Below, in pieces: positions 51,167 through 59,973 of a stretch of 64,000 bases of DNA (position 1 is its first letter; the number at the start of each line of letters is the position of its first letter). Under the pieces are notes generated by a model. That model was not told the origin of the DNA. It did no database searches and worked only from the letters and a program-made list of their open reading frames with translations. The DNA lies in contig JACKCC010000021.1 of assembly GCA_020634245.1 (NCBI GenBank), positions 59,983 to 123,982 of the forward strand, written 5' to 3'. The DNA is from Ardenticatenaceae bacterium. Its GTDB lineage: Bacteria > Chloroflexota > Anaerolineae > Promineifilales > Promineifilaceae. A program made the translations under genes and the position numbers.

Positions 51167-54100
51167 TTACTGATGGCCGTTGGCCGATCCGTTTTGTTTG
51201 GATGACAAGGGAATCGAAAAATAGAATGTGCTGCCCTGCCCCGGTGTACTGTGACACCAGGCCCGACCACCATGCCGTTCAGCGATCGACTTGACGATGG
51301 CCAGCCCCAAGCCACTGCCGTTTTTGCGCTCTTCCCCTTTTTGTTTCACCCGGTAGAACTTCTCAAACAAGCGAATTTGACTTTCTGGAGGAATACCGGG
51401 ACCAAAATCTTGCACGCCAAAGACAATTTCTCCGTTAATGGATTCGGCTTGCAAGATGATTTCGCCGGATTGGGGCGCATATTTGATCGCATTGATGATC
51501 AAGTTGGCTATAGCCTGTCGGATCAAGATGCGGTCGCCGGTGATCGTGGGCAGATTGGGTTTGGCCGCGACCTTGATTTTTAATCCTTCCAGATGAGCGT
51601 GCTGCCAATAATCATGGGCAATTTCTTCCAGTAAAGGCAAGACATCAAATTCATTGATTTGCAGACCTACCCCGGCCTCGATACGGCCCAAATCCAGCAG
51701 GTCGGTGACAAGATGTTCCATCCGATCGATGCTTGTCTCGATTTTCTTGAGATATTTTTCCTGACCGGGGTTCATTTCACCGGCCATGGGCAGCATAGTG
51801 GTATAACCACGCATGACGGCTAACGGATTTTTCAGGTCGTGCGAGACGGTGCGAACGAATTCGGTTTTTAACTCGTCAACTTCTTTCAGGCGTGTGATGT
51901 CGTGCAGGACGGCGACGCGCCCCATTTCCTGGCCATCGGTGGTGTAGATGTCTGACAGGTTGGCGTAGTAGGTACGGCCGTTGTCACTGGGTATTTCCAA
52001 ATTGCGTGCCCGGCTGCCTTCGGCGGCCAGGGCAGCAACCAATTCCGGGGCCGGGATCACGTCTTTGACGGGACGGCCGATAATGTCATTGCTGTTCAGG
52101 TTGAAGACCTTTTCCATGGCCCGGTTGACCAGCAAAATGCGGTTAGTTTGGTCAGTGACGATAACTGCTTCGGTGGTGCTGGCCAGAACGGCGGCCAAAC
52201 GGCGGCGGCCGCCTTCGGCAGTTGAAAACAGGCGCGCATTTTCGACCAGGACGGCGGCCTGTCCGGCCAGGGTGTGCAGCAAACTCCGTTCGGCCGGGTC
52301 AAATTCGTGGGGTTGGCGGTAACCCAGCCACAAAATCCCCTGGAATCGCTCATTGGAGGTTAGGGGGATGGCAATGAAGGCGGCGACGGGGAGCACGGCC
52401 GTTTCCGACAACTCTAACCCCCGGCGCATATCTTCCTCAGTGGTCAGTACCAATTCCGATTCATGCCGCAATTGCGACATCAACCGTCTGTCCAGCGCCG
52501 ACATCGCGCGGGCGGCCGGGCCTTCGCCAAATTGCAGGGGATACCCGCCGCTAGGATTTTGCACCACAGCCCGCGCGCCAGCCGCGCCGGTTCCGCGCAG
52601 TGCCCCGCGTAAAATGGCTTCCATTCCCTGATTGATGTCCATGCTGCTCGACACCTCATGGCTGATGCCCAGCAGCAGCGATAATTCACTCAGCCGCTTG
52701 TTGCGCGATTGGTACATCTGGTAAAACGCTTTGTTGAGCTGTCCAATCTCGTCTTCCCGCTGGGCTTGTTCCGAGGGCATCCATTTTTCACCGGCTGTAA
52801 TTGTTTTTGAGGCCTGTACCAGTTCGCCCAACGGATTGGTGATGTCCCGGCTGAAAAGAGCCAGATTGGCATAAAACACGCCCATGACGGCCAGTAAAAC
52901 CAGCGTCAACGGAACGCCAATGTTCATGGCCAGGTTCAGTACGACTTCATAAGGTACGTTCACGACTACCGTCCAGGGATGGGCGGTGGATGACACATAA
53001 TAGACCAGTTCGCGGGCGTTGGTCTGCCCCTGGCGGCCCTGATAGGCGATGCCGGGAGCCGTTGCGCTGGTTGTGATGGGGCGCACGCTGGCTGGCGGCG
53101 ACCAACTGTTCAATAATCGCGCACTATTGGCATGGGCGATGATTTGATCCTGCTCGTTAACGATGAAACCGCTGCCTTCGCCCACTGTTCCTTGCAGGCC
53201 GACGATGAGATTATCCAACGAAAGCTGCGGAACCCGGCCGATGAGGACAGCTTTGGCTTCGCCGGCGGTGTTGTGTACGGGAACAACCATGCTGAGGATG
53301 GATTCACTGTCGTCGGCTTCGGCGGGGGTGATGTCGGGGGTGTTGGTGAGCAGGGTTTGGGAAACGGCCGTTTCCTCCCGTTCAGTCAATGTAATGGCAC
53401 TCACGTCATTGGCCGGGTAGAAGGCCATCACGTCCCCATTTTCATCCACAAGAACCACACGGCGGTAGATGGGGTTGATTCGGAATAACTGGGCTAATTT
53501 TTCCTGGTGAACGGCCGTGTCGTCGGCCAACAACGCCTCATCATCAAACTGGGCCAGCACATTTTGCAGCTGTGCCTGAAACTGGGGAATCTCGGTCGAG
53601 ACCGTTTGGGCGTTGTGTGCCATCTGATTGACGACCAGCCGTGTAGAAACATTTATGGAAAGCGTAAAGACAATGATGACCGACAGCAGTGTGATAACGG
53701 CCGCATAGATCAGAAAATTGTTCAACAAACGATGGCGCAAACTTAACTGGGCAGGGGAGGGAACCGGTTTAAGCGCCGGTTTTAGCTGCGGCAGTCCCAG
53801 CAAAACCAGCATAACAATCGCGCCGCCAACGGCTCCCTCGATGAGCAGCGGCCATGTATTAGCTTGAGCGGTAGACAGGGCTAAATCCAACGCGGCCAGA
53901 CTGTTGGCCGCCGCCGCCCCGGCAAAAGTTGCCACGCCAATCCAGAATACCAGCCCTACTGAATTGAGTGCGCCGGCTATGATGGGCTGGCGCAGCCAGC
54001 TATAAAATCGGCCCTGATAGGATTGGCGCATCCACAGAGAGGCCAGACCGGCCGCCAGAGCAAAGTTGAAAATATCAAAGGGATAATGGGATTGACCGAT

Positions 54101-54472
54101 GGCCCGGCCCAATCCGCTAAACATGCCTACAATGATTGCCGCCGCCGGATTAAGAGCGACCCCGGCCAGCAAGAATGGCGCAGCGGCAAACAAGACTATT
54201 GCTGTGACCGGGTTTTGGGCAACTGAAAGGGGGGCCAGTTGGCTGTCAAAAGTCAGACGGATTGGGAAGAGCTGGCTAACTAGAAGAGAGAATAGGGAGA
54301 GAACGGCCGTTAACGCCCACTGCCGTCCGCTCATTTGGCGCAGCATGTGACGAAAATGGTAAAGTGCAGTCAATAGGATCAAACCATACAAAACTAAAAG
54401 AATGGAGCCGATTAAATGCTGTGGCCAGCTCACCCCTAATGTTCCGGTCGCTCCCCACAACTCTACTGGCAT
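51167..54472 (-). CDS. Large membrane sensor histidine kinase (TM-Cache-HAMP-GAF-PAS-HisKA-HATPase)
   Basis: A 1101-residue kinase. Residues 1-270 form about seven membrane helices, and another helix (LIYAAVITLLSVIIVFTLSI) leads into an extracytoplasmic Cache-like sensor domain (about 290-520). A membrane helix, HAMP (about 545-600), GAF (about 620-770) and a PAS domain with FNLNSNDIIGRPVKDV follow. The HisKA acceptor site is FVRTVSHDLKNPLAVMRG. The HATPase has N box IRQAIANLIINAIKYAP, VQDFGPGIP, LFEKFYRVK and GSGLGLAIVKS. I chose the ATG at 54472 with AAGAGGATC before it. The IS element at 54608-55875 lies about 135 bases upstream and may separate the gene from its original promoter. The ligand is unknown. 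Confidence 0.9.
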   Translation of the reverse strand: MPVELWGATGTLGVSWPQHLIGSILLVLYGLILLTALYHFRHMLRQMSGRQWALTAVLSLFSLLVSQLFPIRLTFDSQLAPLSVAQNPVTAIVLFAAAPFLLAGVALNPAAAIIVGMFSGLGRAIGQSHYPFDIFNFALAAGLASLWMRQSYQGRFYSWLRQPIIAGALNSVGLVFWIGVATFAGAAAANSLAALDLALSTAQANTWPLLIEGAVGGAIVMLVLLGLPQLKPALKPVPSPAQLSLRHRLLNNFLIYAAVITLLSVIIVFTLSINVSTRLVVNQMAHNAQTVSTEIPQFQAQLQNVLAQFDDEALLADDTAVHQEKLAQLFRINPIYRRVVLVDENGDVMAFYPANDVSAITLTEREETAVSQTLLTNTPDITPAEADDSESILSMVVPVHNTAGEAKAVLIGRVPQLSLDNLIVGLQGTVGEGSGFIVNEQDQIIAHANSARLLNSWSPPASVRPITTSATAPGIAYQGRQGQTNARELVYYVSSTAHPWTVVVNVPYEVVLNLAMNIGVPLTLVLLAVMGVFYANLALFSRDITNPLGELVQASKTITAGEKWMPSEQAQREDEIGQLNKAFYQMYQSRNKRLSELSLLLGISHEVSSSMDINQGMEAILRGALRGTGAAGARAVVQNPSGGYPLQFGEGPAARAMSALDRRLMSQLRHESELVLTTEEDMRRGLELSETAVLPVAAFIAIPLTSNERFQGILWLGYRQPHEFDPAERSLLHTLAGQAAVLVENARLFSTAEGGRRRLAAVLASTTEAVIVTDQTNRILLVNRAMEKVFNLNSNDIIGRPVKDVIPAPELVAALAAEGSRARNLEIPSDNGRTYYANLSDIYTTDGQEMGRVAVLHDITRLKEVDELKTEFVRTVSHDLKNPLAVMRGYTTMLPMAGEMNPGQEKYLKKIETSIDRMEHLVTDLLDLGRIEAGVGLQINEFDVLPLLEEIAHDYWQHAHLEGLKIKVAAKPNLPTITGDRILIRQAIANLIINAIKYAPQSGEIILQAESINGEIVFGVQDFGPGIPPESQIRLFEKFYRVKQKGEERKNGSGLGLAIVKSIAERHGGRAWCHSTPGQGSTFYFSIPLSSKQNGSANGHQ

Positions 54473-54607
54473 TGTGATCCTCTTCTTGCAGTTTGCATGA
54501 TGCTGTTCTTCTAATTTGTGACCTTGAAAATCCAGTACAACTTTACCATAAATACAATTGTTCAAATTATAACATGCAGGGCAAGCCATAGCAATTGGCT
54601 GATCGCG

Positions 54608-55875
54608 TTGCCTCAATAGAAAATGTTACCGAAGGGGTAGTCGTTGCCTCAAAAAGCATGTTACTTTCCCAATCGCACTAATTGCTTCACTTTCTCATCA
54701 ATATTGCGGCGGCATTGAGCCGGATTGGTGTCCCGATATGTCGCCTGCCACAGGTCACTATTTTCAGGCGAAAGCAGCTTCATGTCCAATACCCGTTGCA
54801 AGGGCGTCTTGGGCGTTTCATACTTCTTGTACACCTTCGCGCCGGTACGCTTTTTGCTCACCAACTTGAAGGTTGGCTGAAATAGATTGGTGTAGAGATG
54901 TAACTCAGCATAGATGTCACCCAGCAATTGGTGAGCCGCCTGGGATTCAAACCGTTGATAGCCAATGGTGTGGCGCACAATTGACCAGTTTTTCTGTTCA
55001 ACAAAACATTGGTCGTTTTTCTTGTAAGGGCGACAACGGGTGAAGGTAATCTTGTGCATTTGGCAATCGTTCAGAATCAGGTCATTGATAAAGACACTGT
55101 CATTGTCAGAATCAATGCCCAAAAGTGGAAAAGGTAAACGTTGTCGTAGCTGGTCTAGCGCCTCAGTCACAGCGATTTGTGAGCGGTGCCGTAAGCTGAA
55201 ACACTCCGTCCAGCCAGTGGCCACATCGGTGGCGGTGAAGGAGCATAGAAACTGTCCGGCTGTACTTTCACCACAGTGAGCCACCAGGTCTATCTCGACA
55301 AATCCGGCTTGAGTGTCATCCCAGTCTGCAAAGGTGCGTACCGGGATTTGGTGTTTGAGCAGCCCCCCAGGCTTCGTCGTACTTTGACCCCGCTGCTGGC
55401 TGGTCTTGAACGGCTGTAACAATCGGTCAATGGTGGCCGGACTAACCGCCAAGACCAGCCTCTTGGTTTCCTGATCCAGCGCGAGTTCCTGATGTCGCTC
55501 CAGGGAAGTGACCATATCGGCCAAGATAGGCTGGAGCCGCTTGCCGCAGATACCGCCACAAATGCGCCAGATTTGGGTCAGGGCGCTCACCACGCTGCCT
55601 GTATAGATTTTCTGCCGACCACGACGCTCTCGCTTTGGCTGATTTTGTTGGCGCAGGCGGCGGATCGCTGCCTTGCGGTGTAGGCCGGTTACAGCCACAA
55701 ACTCATCCAAAATCTTTGTTTTCTCTTTGCGGTCTGCTTTGAGGTATCTCGGTTGCAGACGCTGGACTAACTCTCGTTTACTGTGTTGACTCATTTTCGC
55801 ATCCATCATGGTTGCGAAGGTAACACTTTTTATGATTCAACGACCCTTTCTTGGGTAACATTTTTTTTGAGGCAA
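54608..55875. mobile_element. Insertion sequence with a single DDE transposase
   Basis: About 1.27 kb bounded by TTGCCTC...TGTTACC termini: left TTGCCTCAATAGAAAATGTTACC (54608-54630), right, on the minus strand, TTGCCTC with an A-run then TGTTACC (ending 55875). Each end has a second inner copy of the terminal word (54644-54664 and about 55815-55836 reversed), probably paired transposase binding sites. No target duplication is clear by eye. It has no copy of the palindrome ACGGCCGT, unlike flanking DNA, which points to recent arrival. It sits between the divergent sensor kinase and stalk-protein genes. Confidence 0.85.
54661..55809 (-). CDS. DDE transposase with integrase (rve) core
   Basis: A 382-residue transposase. 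The N-terminal helix-turn-helix region covers about residues 10-75 (RYLKADRKEKTKILDEFVAVTGLHRKAAIRRL). The rve-like catalytic core carries the three acidic residues in GFVEIDLVAHCGES, in LLGIDSDNDSVFIN and in KKNDQCFVEQKNWSIVRH. Related transposases usually read DSDNGSEFIN where this one has DSDNDSVFIN, so the loop is altered although the Asp is kept. I do not assign an IS family with confidence. Full-length with no frameshift, so probably active or recently active. Confidence 0.88.
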   Translation of the reverse strand: MMDAKMSQHSKRELVQRLQPRYLKADRKEKTKILDEFVAVTGLHRKAAIRRLRQQNQPKRERRGRQKIYTGSVVSALTQIWRICGGICGKRLQPILADMVTSLERHQELALDQETKRLVLAVSPATIDRLLQPFKTSQQRGQSTTKPGGLLKHQIPVRTFADWDDTQAGFVEIDLVAHCGESTAGQFLCSFTATDVATGWTECFSLRHRSQIAVTEALDQLRQRLPFPLLGIDSDNDSVFINDLILNDCQMHKITFTRCRPYKKNDQCFVEQKNWSIVRHTIGYQRFESQAAHQLLGDIYAELHLYTNLFQPTFKLVSKKRTGAKVYKKYETPKTPLQRVLDMKLLSPENSDLWQATYRDTNPAQCRRNIDEKVKQLVRLGK

Positions 55876-55976
55876 TTCGCTGATTTGTCATTTATTACAA
55901 TCTCAACTATGATCCCGACAATTAACTTGCTCTGGATTTTCAAGTAGTAGGCGGAGGTGATTTTCACTGATGCCTG

Positions 55977-56585
55977 GTGGAACTAACGTTGCTGAAAGAT
56001 TCACGCCGCCGGACGTATGCCATTCTGATTGGCATTATTTTACTAACAATTCCCTGTTATTGTGTTGGTATTTTGGCACTGACGCAGGCTCCTCCGGGAG
56101 GAATTGATGCTGTTCCGCCTACTTTGCCCGTAGTTGTATCGCCCACGCCAACAGAGACGGCAACGCCAGGAGAACCAGATTTGCCAACGGCCGTTCCCAC
56201 CAGCCAATTCGCCACTTTCACACCCGGCCCGCCGACAGCTACGCTGCTGCCTACGCCTGACCAATTTGCCACGCCGATACTGCCTACGGCGACAGATACG
56301 GCCGTTCCCACGGAAACCGCCACCGCCACAGAAACACCCACCGCAACAGTTACGGGTACAGCAGCACCAACGATGACGGCTACCGCCACCAATACCCCGG
56401 CAGCCACAGCAACAGCAACGGCTACCCCCACTTTGTCGCCGGCCACGCCAACGGCAACAACGCAGCCGCCCACGCCAACTAATACGGCCGTGCCAGCTAC
56501 CCCTACTGCCACAAATACGCCAGAGATCATTATTGAACCCACCAATACCTTTACGCCCGAGCCTCAACAGACCGGGCAACCATAG
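55977..56585 (+). CDS. Single-pass membrane protein with Thr/Pro-rich extracellular stalk
   Basis: A 202-residue protein: a basic start (KDSRRRTYA), one membrane helix (ILIGIILLTIPCYCVGILAL), and about 155 residues made almost entirely of Thr, Pro and Ala (PTETATPGEP, TATETPTATVTGTAAP, TPTNTAVPATPTATNTP). Such mucin-like stalks are often O-glycosylated and extend from the cell surface, but this one carries no terminal domain. I use the GTG at 55977; a TTG at 55989 is also possible. It precedes the first M42 peptidase gene by ten bases, so they are probably co-transcribed. Function unknown. Confidence 0.7.
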   Translation: MELTLLKDSRRRTYAILIGIILLTIPCYCVGILALTQAPPGGIDAVPPTLPVVVSPTPTETATPGEPDLPTAVPTSQFATFTPGPPTATLLPTPDQFATPILPTATDTAVPTETATATETPTATVTGTAAPTMTATATNTPAATATATATPTLSPATPTATTQPPTPTNTAVPATPTATNTPEIIIEPTNTFTPEPQQTGQP

Positions 56586-56594
56586 AGAATGCCT

Positions 56595-57671
56595 ATGAAC
56601 ATACATAAACTATTAAAAACGTTAACCGAAACCGCCGGTCCATCCGGCTATGAACAAAACATTGCCACCGTCATCACCGAACTGTGGGAACCCTACGTGG
56701 ATAGCATCACCACGGATCGTGTGGGCAGTCTGATTGCCATCAAACATGGCCAGGGCAAAGAACCGCGCCGCCGTCTGCTGCTGGCTGCCCACATGGATGA
56801 AATTGGCCTCATGGTCAAGCAGGTCGTCAGCCAGAACGACAGCGGCTTTTTGCGGGTGACGAACGTCGGCGGCATTGATATCCGCCACATGTATGGCCAG
56901 TTGGTGACCGTCCATGGCAAGCGCGATGTGTCTGGCATTATTGGCAGCCTGCCTGAATCTATGTTGTCGCCGGATAAAAGCGACAAGCCGTTTGGCTGGG
57001 AAGATGTGTGCGTGGATGTGGGGCTGCCCGCCAAAGAAGTCGAGGATTTGGTCTCAGTCGGCGATTTTGTCAGCTTCCGCCAGCCGCTGCGCAAATTACA
57101 GGGTAAGCGGGTGAGCGGCAAGGCGCTGGACAACCGGGCCTCGGTGGCGGCGGTAACGGTTTGTTTGGAGTATTTGCACGGCCGTTCCCACGATTGGGAC
57201 ATCGTCGCCGTTGCTACTTCGCAGGAAGAGACCCGATTGCTGGGCGCGTACACCAGCGCCTACAGCCAGCGTCCCGACGCCGCCATCGCCATCGATGTCA
57301 CCTTTGGCAAAGGGCCGGGAGCCAATGACTCCGGCACTTTCGAGTTGGGTGGCGGCCCGGCCCTTGATTTGGGACCGAACGTTCATCCGGGCATGCTGGA
57401 AGGCTTGCAGGACACAGCCAAGGCGCTGGAACTCAAAGTTTACATCGCTACCCATTCGCGCTACAGCGGCACCGATGCCTTTGGCCTGCAGGTAGCCCGC
57501 GAAGGCATCCCCACCGGGCTGGTTGGCATTCCCCTGCGCTACATGCACACCCCGGTCGAATCCATCGACACCGCCGATGTGGAACGCAGCGGCCGCCTCA
57601 TGGGTGAATTCGCCGCCCGCCTGGACGAGAAATTTTTAGACAAATTGGCCGAAGGAATGATGGAGGAGTAG
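56595..57671 (+). CDS. M42 metallo-aminopeptidase, copy 1
   Basis: A 358-residue cytosolic di-metal aminopeptidase of the TET/glutamyl-aminopeptidase family, which assembles into large tetrahedral dodecamers in known members and degrades short peptides. Metal ligands are visible in LLAAHMDEIGLMV (His), SGKALDNRASVA (Asp), TSQEETRLLGAYT (Glu-Glu) and AIAIDVTFGK (Asp), with the last His in RYMHTPVES. It is the longest of the four copies and the most divergent. I chose the ATG at 56595, eight bases after AGAGA; 56589 is also in frame. First of four paralogous genes in a row. Confidence 0.93.
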   Translation: MNIHKLLKTLTETAGPSGYEQNIATVITELWEPYVDSITTDRVGSLIAIKHGQGKEPRRRLLLAAHMDEIGLMVKQVVSQNDSGFLRVTNVGGIDIRHMYGQLVTVHGKRDVSGIIGSLPESMLSPDKSDKPFGWEDVCVDVGLPAKEVEDLVSVGDFVSFRQPLRKLQGKRVSGKALDNRASVAAVTVCLEYLHGRSHDWDIVAVATSQEETRLLGAYTSAYSQRPDAAIAIDVTFGKGPGANDSGTFELGGGPALDLGPNVHPGMLEGLQDTAKALELKVYIATHSRYSGTDAFGLQVAREGIPTGLVGIPLRYMHTPVESIDTADVERSGRLMGEFAARLDEKFLDKLAEGMMEE

Positions 57672-57680
57672 TCACTTGGT

Positions 57681-57760
57681 CAAGTAGTCATGTAGTCTTG
57701 TAGTCATCTATTCTTGACTGCCCGACTATCCGACTACTCGACTACCCGACTATCAGACTA
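57681..57760. repeat. Stutter hairpin built from GTAGTC / GACTACC
   Basis: CAAGTAGTCATGTAGTCTTG is followed by CCGACTATCCGACTACTCG and more GACTA units. Same word as at 7374-7437; it separates M42 copies 1 and 2. Confidence 0.65.
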
Positions 57761-57765
57761 ATCAC

Positions 57766-58803
57766 ATGAACGAACTACTCAAAAACCTGACAGAAGTCGT
57801 CGGTGTTTCCGGCGAAGAAAAAGAAGTCCGTCTGCTCATCCGCGATTTGATTAAAGAGTACGTGGATGAATGGCACGTAGATGCGATGGGTAACCTGATC
57901 GCCTTGAAGAAAGGCACCGGCGCCCACGATTTCCGGGTTATGGTCGATGCCCACATGGATGAGGTGGGCCTGATGGTGACCGAAATCGATAGCAACGGTA
58001 CGCTCCAATTTGAAGGCGTGGGCGGTTTTGATGACCGGGCGCTGCTGGGCAAAGTGGTCCAGGTCGGCCCCAAAAAGCTGACTGGCGTCATCGGGGCGCG
58101 GCCCATCCATTTGCTCAAGGCCAACCAGCGCAACAGCGTGGTTAAAATGGAAGATATGCGCATCGACATTGGCGCGAAGGACAAAGATGCGGCCGGCAGC
58201 AAGGTCAAACTGGGCGACCGGGCGGCGTTTGTGACTGAATACGAAGAACTGGGGCCGACGGCTGTTGGCAAGGCATTCGACAATCGAGCTGGCTGTGCGG
58301 CGCTGGTGGAACTACTGCGGGCCGAACCGTACCCGTTTGATTTGGTGGCCGCTTTTACCGTGCAAGAGGAAGTGGGGCTGCGCGGCGCGGAAGTGGCGGC
58401 GTACAGCATCAAGCCGGATGTGGCCTTGGTGTTGGAATGCACCCCGGCGTTTGACATGCCTAATAAGGACGACGTCAGCCCCAATGTGGCGTTGGGCAAG
58501 GGACCGTCGATTTATGTGATGGATCGGGGCACGATTCAGGATCCGCGATTGGTGTCGTTTATTACGAAAACGGCCGTTTCCCACAACATTCCCTACCAAA
58601 TCCGGCGGCCCGGCGGCGGCGGCACCAACACCGCCGCCATCCAAAAGCAGTTGGGCGGCATTCCAGCGGCAACGATGGCCGTGCCCGGCCGTTACGCCCA
58701 CACTCCGGCCATGATGATTAACCTGAACGATTATGCCAATGTCGTGAAGTTGGCAGAAGCCGTCCTGCGACAATTGACGCCTGCTGTGATTAAACGGAAT
58801 TAG
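57766..58803 (+). CDS. M42 metallo-aminopeptidase, copy 2
   Basis: A 345-residue M42 peptidase. VDAHMDEVGLMV, VGKAFDNRAGCAA, TVQEEVGLRGAEVAA and LVLECTPAFDMP supply the metal ligands (Glu rather than Asp before the CTP), and RYAHTPAMM carries the last His. GGGGTNTAAIQ near the C-terminus is a substrate-site loop. It has the same overall plan as copies 3 and 4 but is clearly less similar to them than they are to each other. Separate from copy 1 by a repeat-filled 94-base gap. Confidence 0.93.
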   Translation: MNELLKNLTEVVGVSGEEKEVRLLIRDLIKEYVDEWHVDAMGNLIALKKGTGAHDFRVMVDAHMDEVGLMVTEIDSNGTLQFEGVGGFDDRALLGKVVQVGPKKLTGVIGARPIHLLKANQRNSVVKMEDMRIDIGAKDKDAAGSKVKLGDRAAFVTEYEELGPTAVGKAFDNRAGCAALVELLRAEPYPFDLVAAFTVQEEVGLRGAEVAAYSIKPDVALVLECTPAFDMPNKDDVSPNVALGKGPSIYVMDRGTIQDPRLVSFITKTAVSHNIPYQIRRPGGGGTNTAAIQKQLGGIPAATMAVPGRYAHTPAMMINLNDYANVVKLAEAVLRQLTPAVIKRN

Positions 58804-58917
58804 GTGGTGGTTAGATGGTTGGTTGGTTTGGATGGTAGGTTAGTTGGTAAAAAGCATAACAAACCATCCAACCAACAAACCAACAAACCAACTAACAAAC
58901 TAACAAACTTCAAAAAT
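58804..58917. repeat. Long stutter hairpin GGTTGGTTTGG / CCAACCAAC
   Basis: GGTTGGTTTGGATGGTAGG words (about 58806-58850) are followed by CCATCCAACCAACAAACC words (about 58863-58905). The stem could exceed 40 bases with mismatches. It separates M42 copies 2 and 3. Confidence 0.7.
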
Positions 58918-58920
58918 TTT

Positions 58921-59916
58921 ATGAACGAACTCATCAAAAAACTCGTTGAAGCGTATGGCCCGTCTGGTTTTGAAGACCAGATGCGTGACCTGATCCGCCC
59001 GGAAATCGAATTGCTAGTCGATGAATTGTGGGTGGATGCGATGGGCAACTTGATTGGGCTGAAGAAGGGGAAGGGGAACGGCCGTAAAGTGATGGTTGCG
59101 GCGCACATGGACGAAATTGGTGTCATGGTGTCGCATATTACCGAAGATGGATTTCTGCGTTTCACCAACATCGGCGGTGTCTTCCCCCACACACTGCTGG
59201 GCGGGCGCGTCCAGTTTGCCGATGGCTCGCTGGGCATTATTTACAGCGACCGCCTTGATAATTGGAGCACAATCCACCCGCTGGAAAAACATTACATCGA
59301 TGTGGGGGCCAGCAGTCGGGAAGACTGTCCGGTGAGTGTGGGCGATGCGGCGGGTTTTGTACGGCCGTTAGCCATCAACGGCAGTCGTCTCACCGCCAAA
59401 AGCATGGACGACCGCATCGGCTGTGTGGTGGAAATCGAAGCCATGAAACGGCTGCAAGAATCGCCGCACGACATTTATTGGGTTTTTAGCGTGCAGGAAG
59501 AAGTGGGCACGCGCGGCGCGCAGGCCGCGGCGCAGGCCATCGATCCTGAAGTGGCCATCGCCATCGACATCACCCCGGCGGCCGACATTCCTGAGGCTGG
59601 CCCGATGGCGGTGGTAGGGATTGGTAAGGGAACGGCCATCAAAGTCAAAGATACAGGCATGATCGCTCATGCCGGGCTGGTACGGTTGATGAAACAGCGC
59701 GCCGCAGAAGCCGGTATTCCTTACCAGTTGGAAGTCCTCAACCGCGGCTCCACCGATGCTAGGGCAATGCAGATTGCCAACGCTGGCAGCATCGCCGGCT
59801 GCATCTCTATTCCCACCCGCTATGCTCATTCGCAAAGCGAAACCGTCGATATTGCCGACGTGGAAGCCTCCATCAACTTGCTGGTGGAGATTTTGTCGAA
59901 ACCGATTGAATTGTAA
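58921..59916 (+). CDS. M42 metallo-aminopeptidase, copy 3
   Basis: A 331-residue M42 peptidase beginning MNELIKKLVEAYGPSGFED. Ligand motifs are VAAHMDEIGVMVSH, AKSMDDRIGCVVEI, SVQEEVGTRGAQAAA and AIAIDITPAADIP, with a final RYAHSQSETVD. It is very similar to copy 4 along its length, including the identical AKSMDDRIGCVV motif and the GSTDARA(I/M)QIANAGS segment, so the two arose by recent duplication. I chose the ATG at 58921, which matches the start of copy 4; the longer frame runs into the repeat upstream. Confidence 0.94.
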   Translation: MNELIKKLVEAYGPSGFEDQMRDLIRPEIELLVDELWVDAMGNLIGLKKGKGNGRKVMVAAHMDEIGVMVSHITEDGFLRFTNIGGVFPHTLLGGRVQFADGSLGIIYSDRLDNWSTIHPLEKHYIDVGASSREDCPVSVGDAAGFVRPLAINGSRLTAKSMDDRIGCVVEIEAMKRLQESPHDIYWVFSVQEEVGTRGAQAAAQAIDPEVAIAIDITPAADIPEAGPMAVVGIGKGTAIKVKDTGMIAHAGLVRLMKQRAAEAGIPYQLEVLNRGSTDARAMQIANAGSIAGCISIPTRYAHSQSETVDIADVEASINLLVEILSKPIEL

Positions 59917-59922
59917 ATAATG

Positions 59923-59956
59923 ATTTTCCCGGAAACTTCAGAGTTTCCGGGAAAAT
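59923..59956 (+). repeat. Perfect hairpin ATTTTCCCGGAAAC / GTTTCCGGGAAAAT
   Basis: 14-base arms (59923-59936 and 59943-59956) around the loop TTCAGA, between M42 copies 3 and 4. The best example of the TTTCCGGGAAA word family; no T-run follows. Confidence 0.75.
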
Positions 59957-59973
59957 AGAAAAACGAGAGAATT

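Noticed and set aside
55977..56606. The Gly/Val-rich minus-strand frame opposite the Thr/Pro stalk gene.
   Set aside because: It is the complement of ACx/CCx/GCx codons. The plus-strand frame has a membrane helix at the right place and fits directly before the M42 gene.
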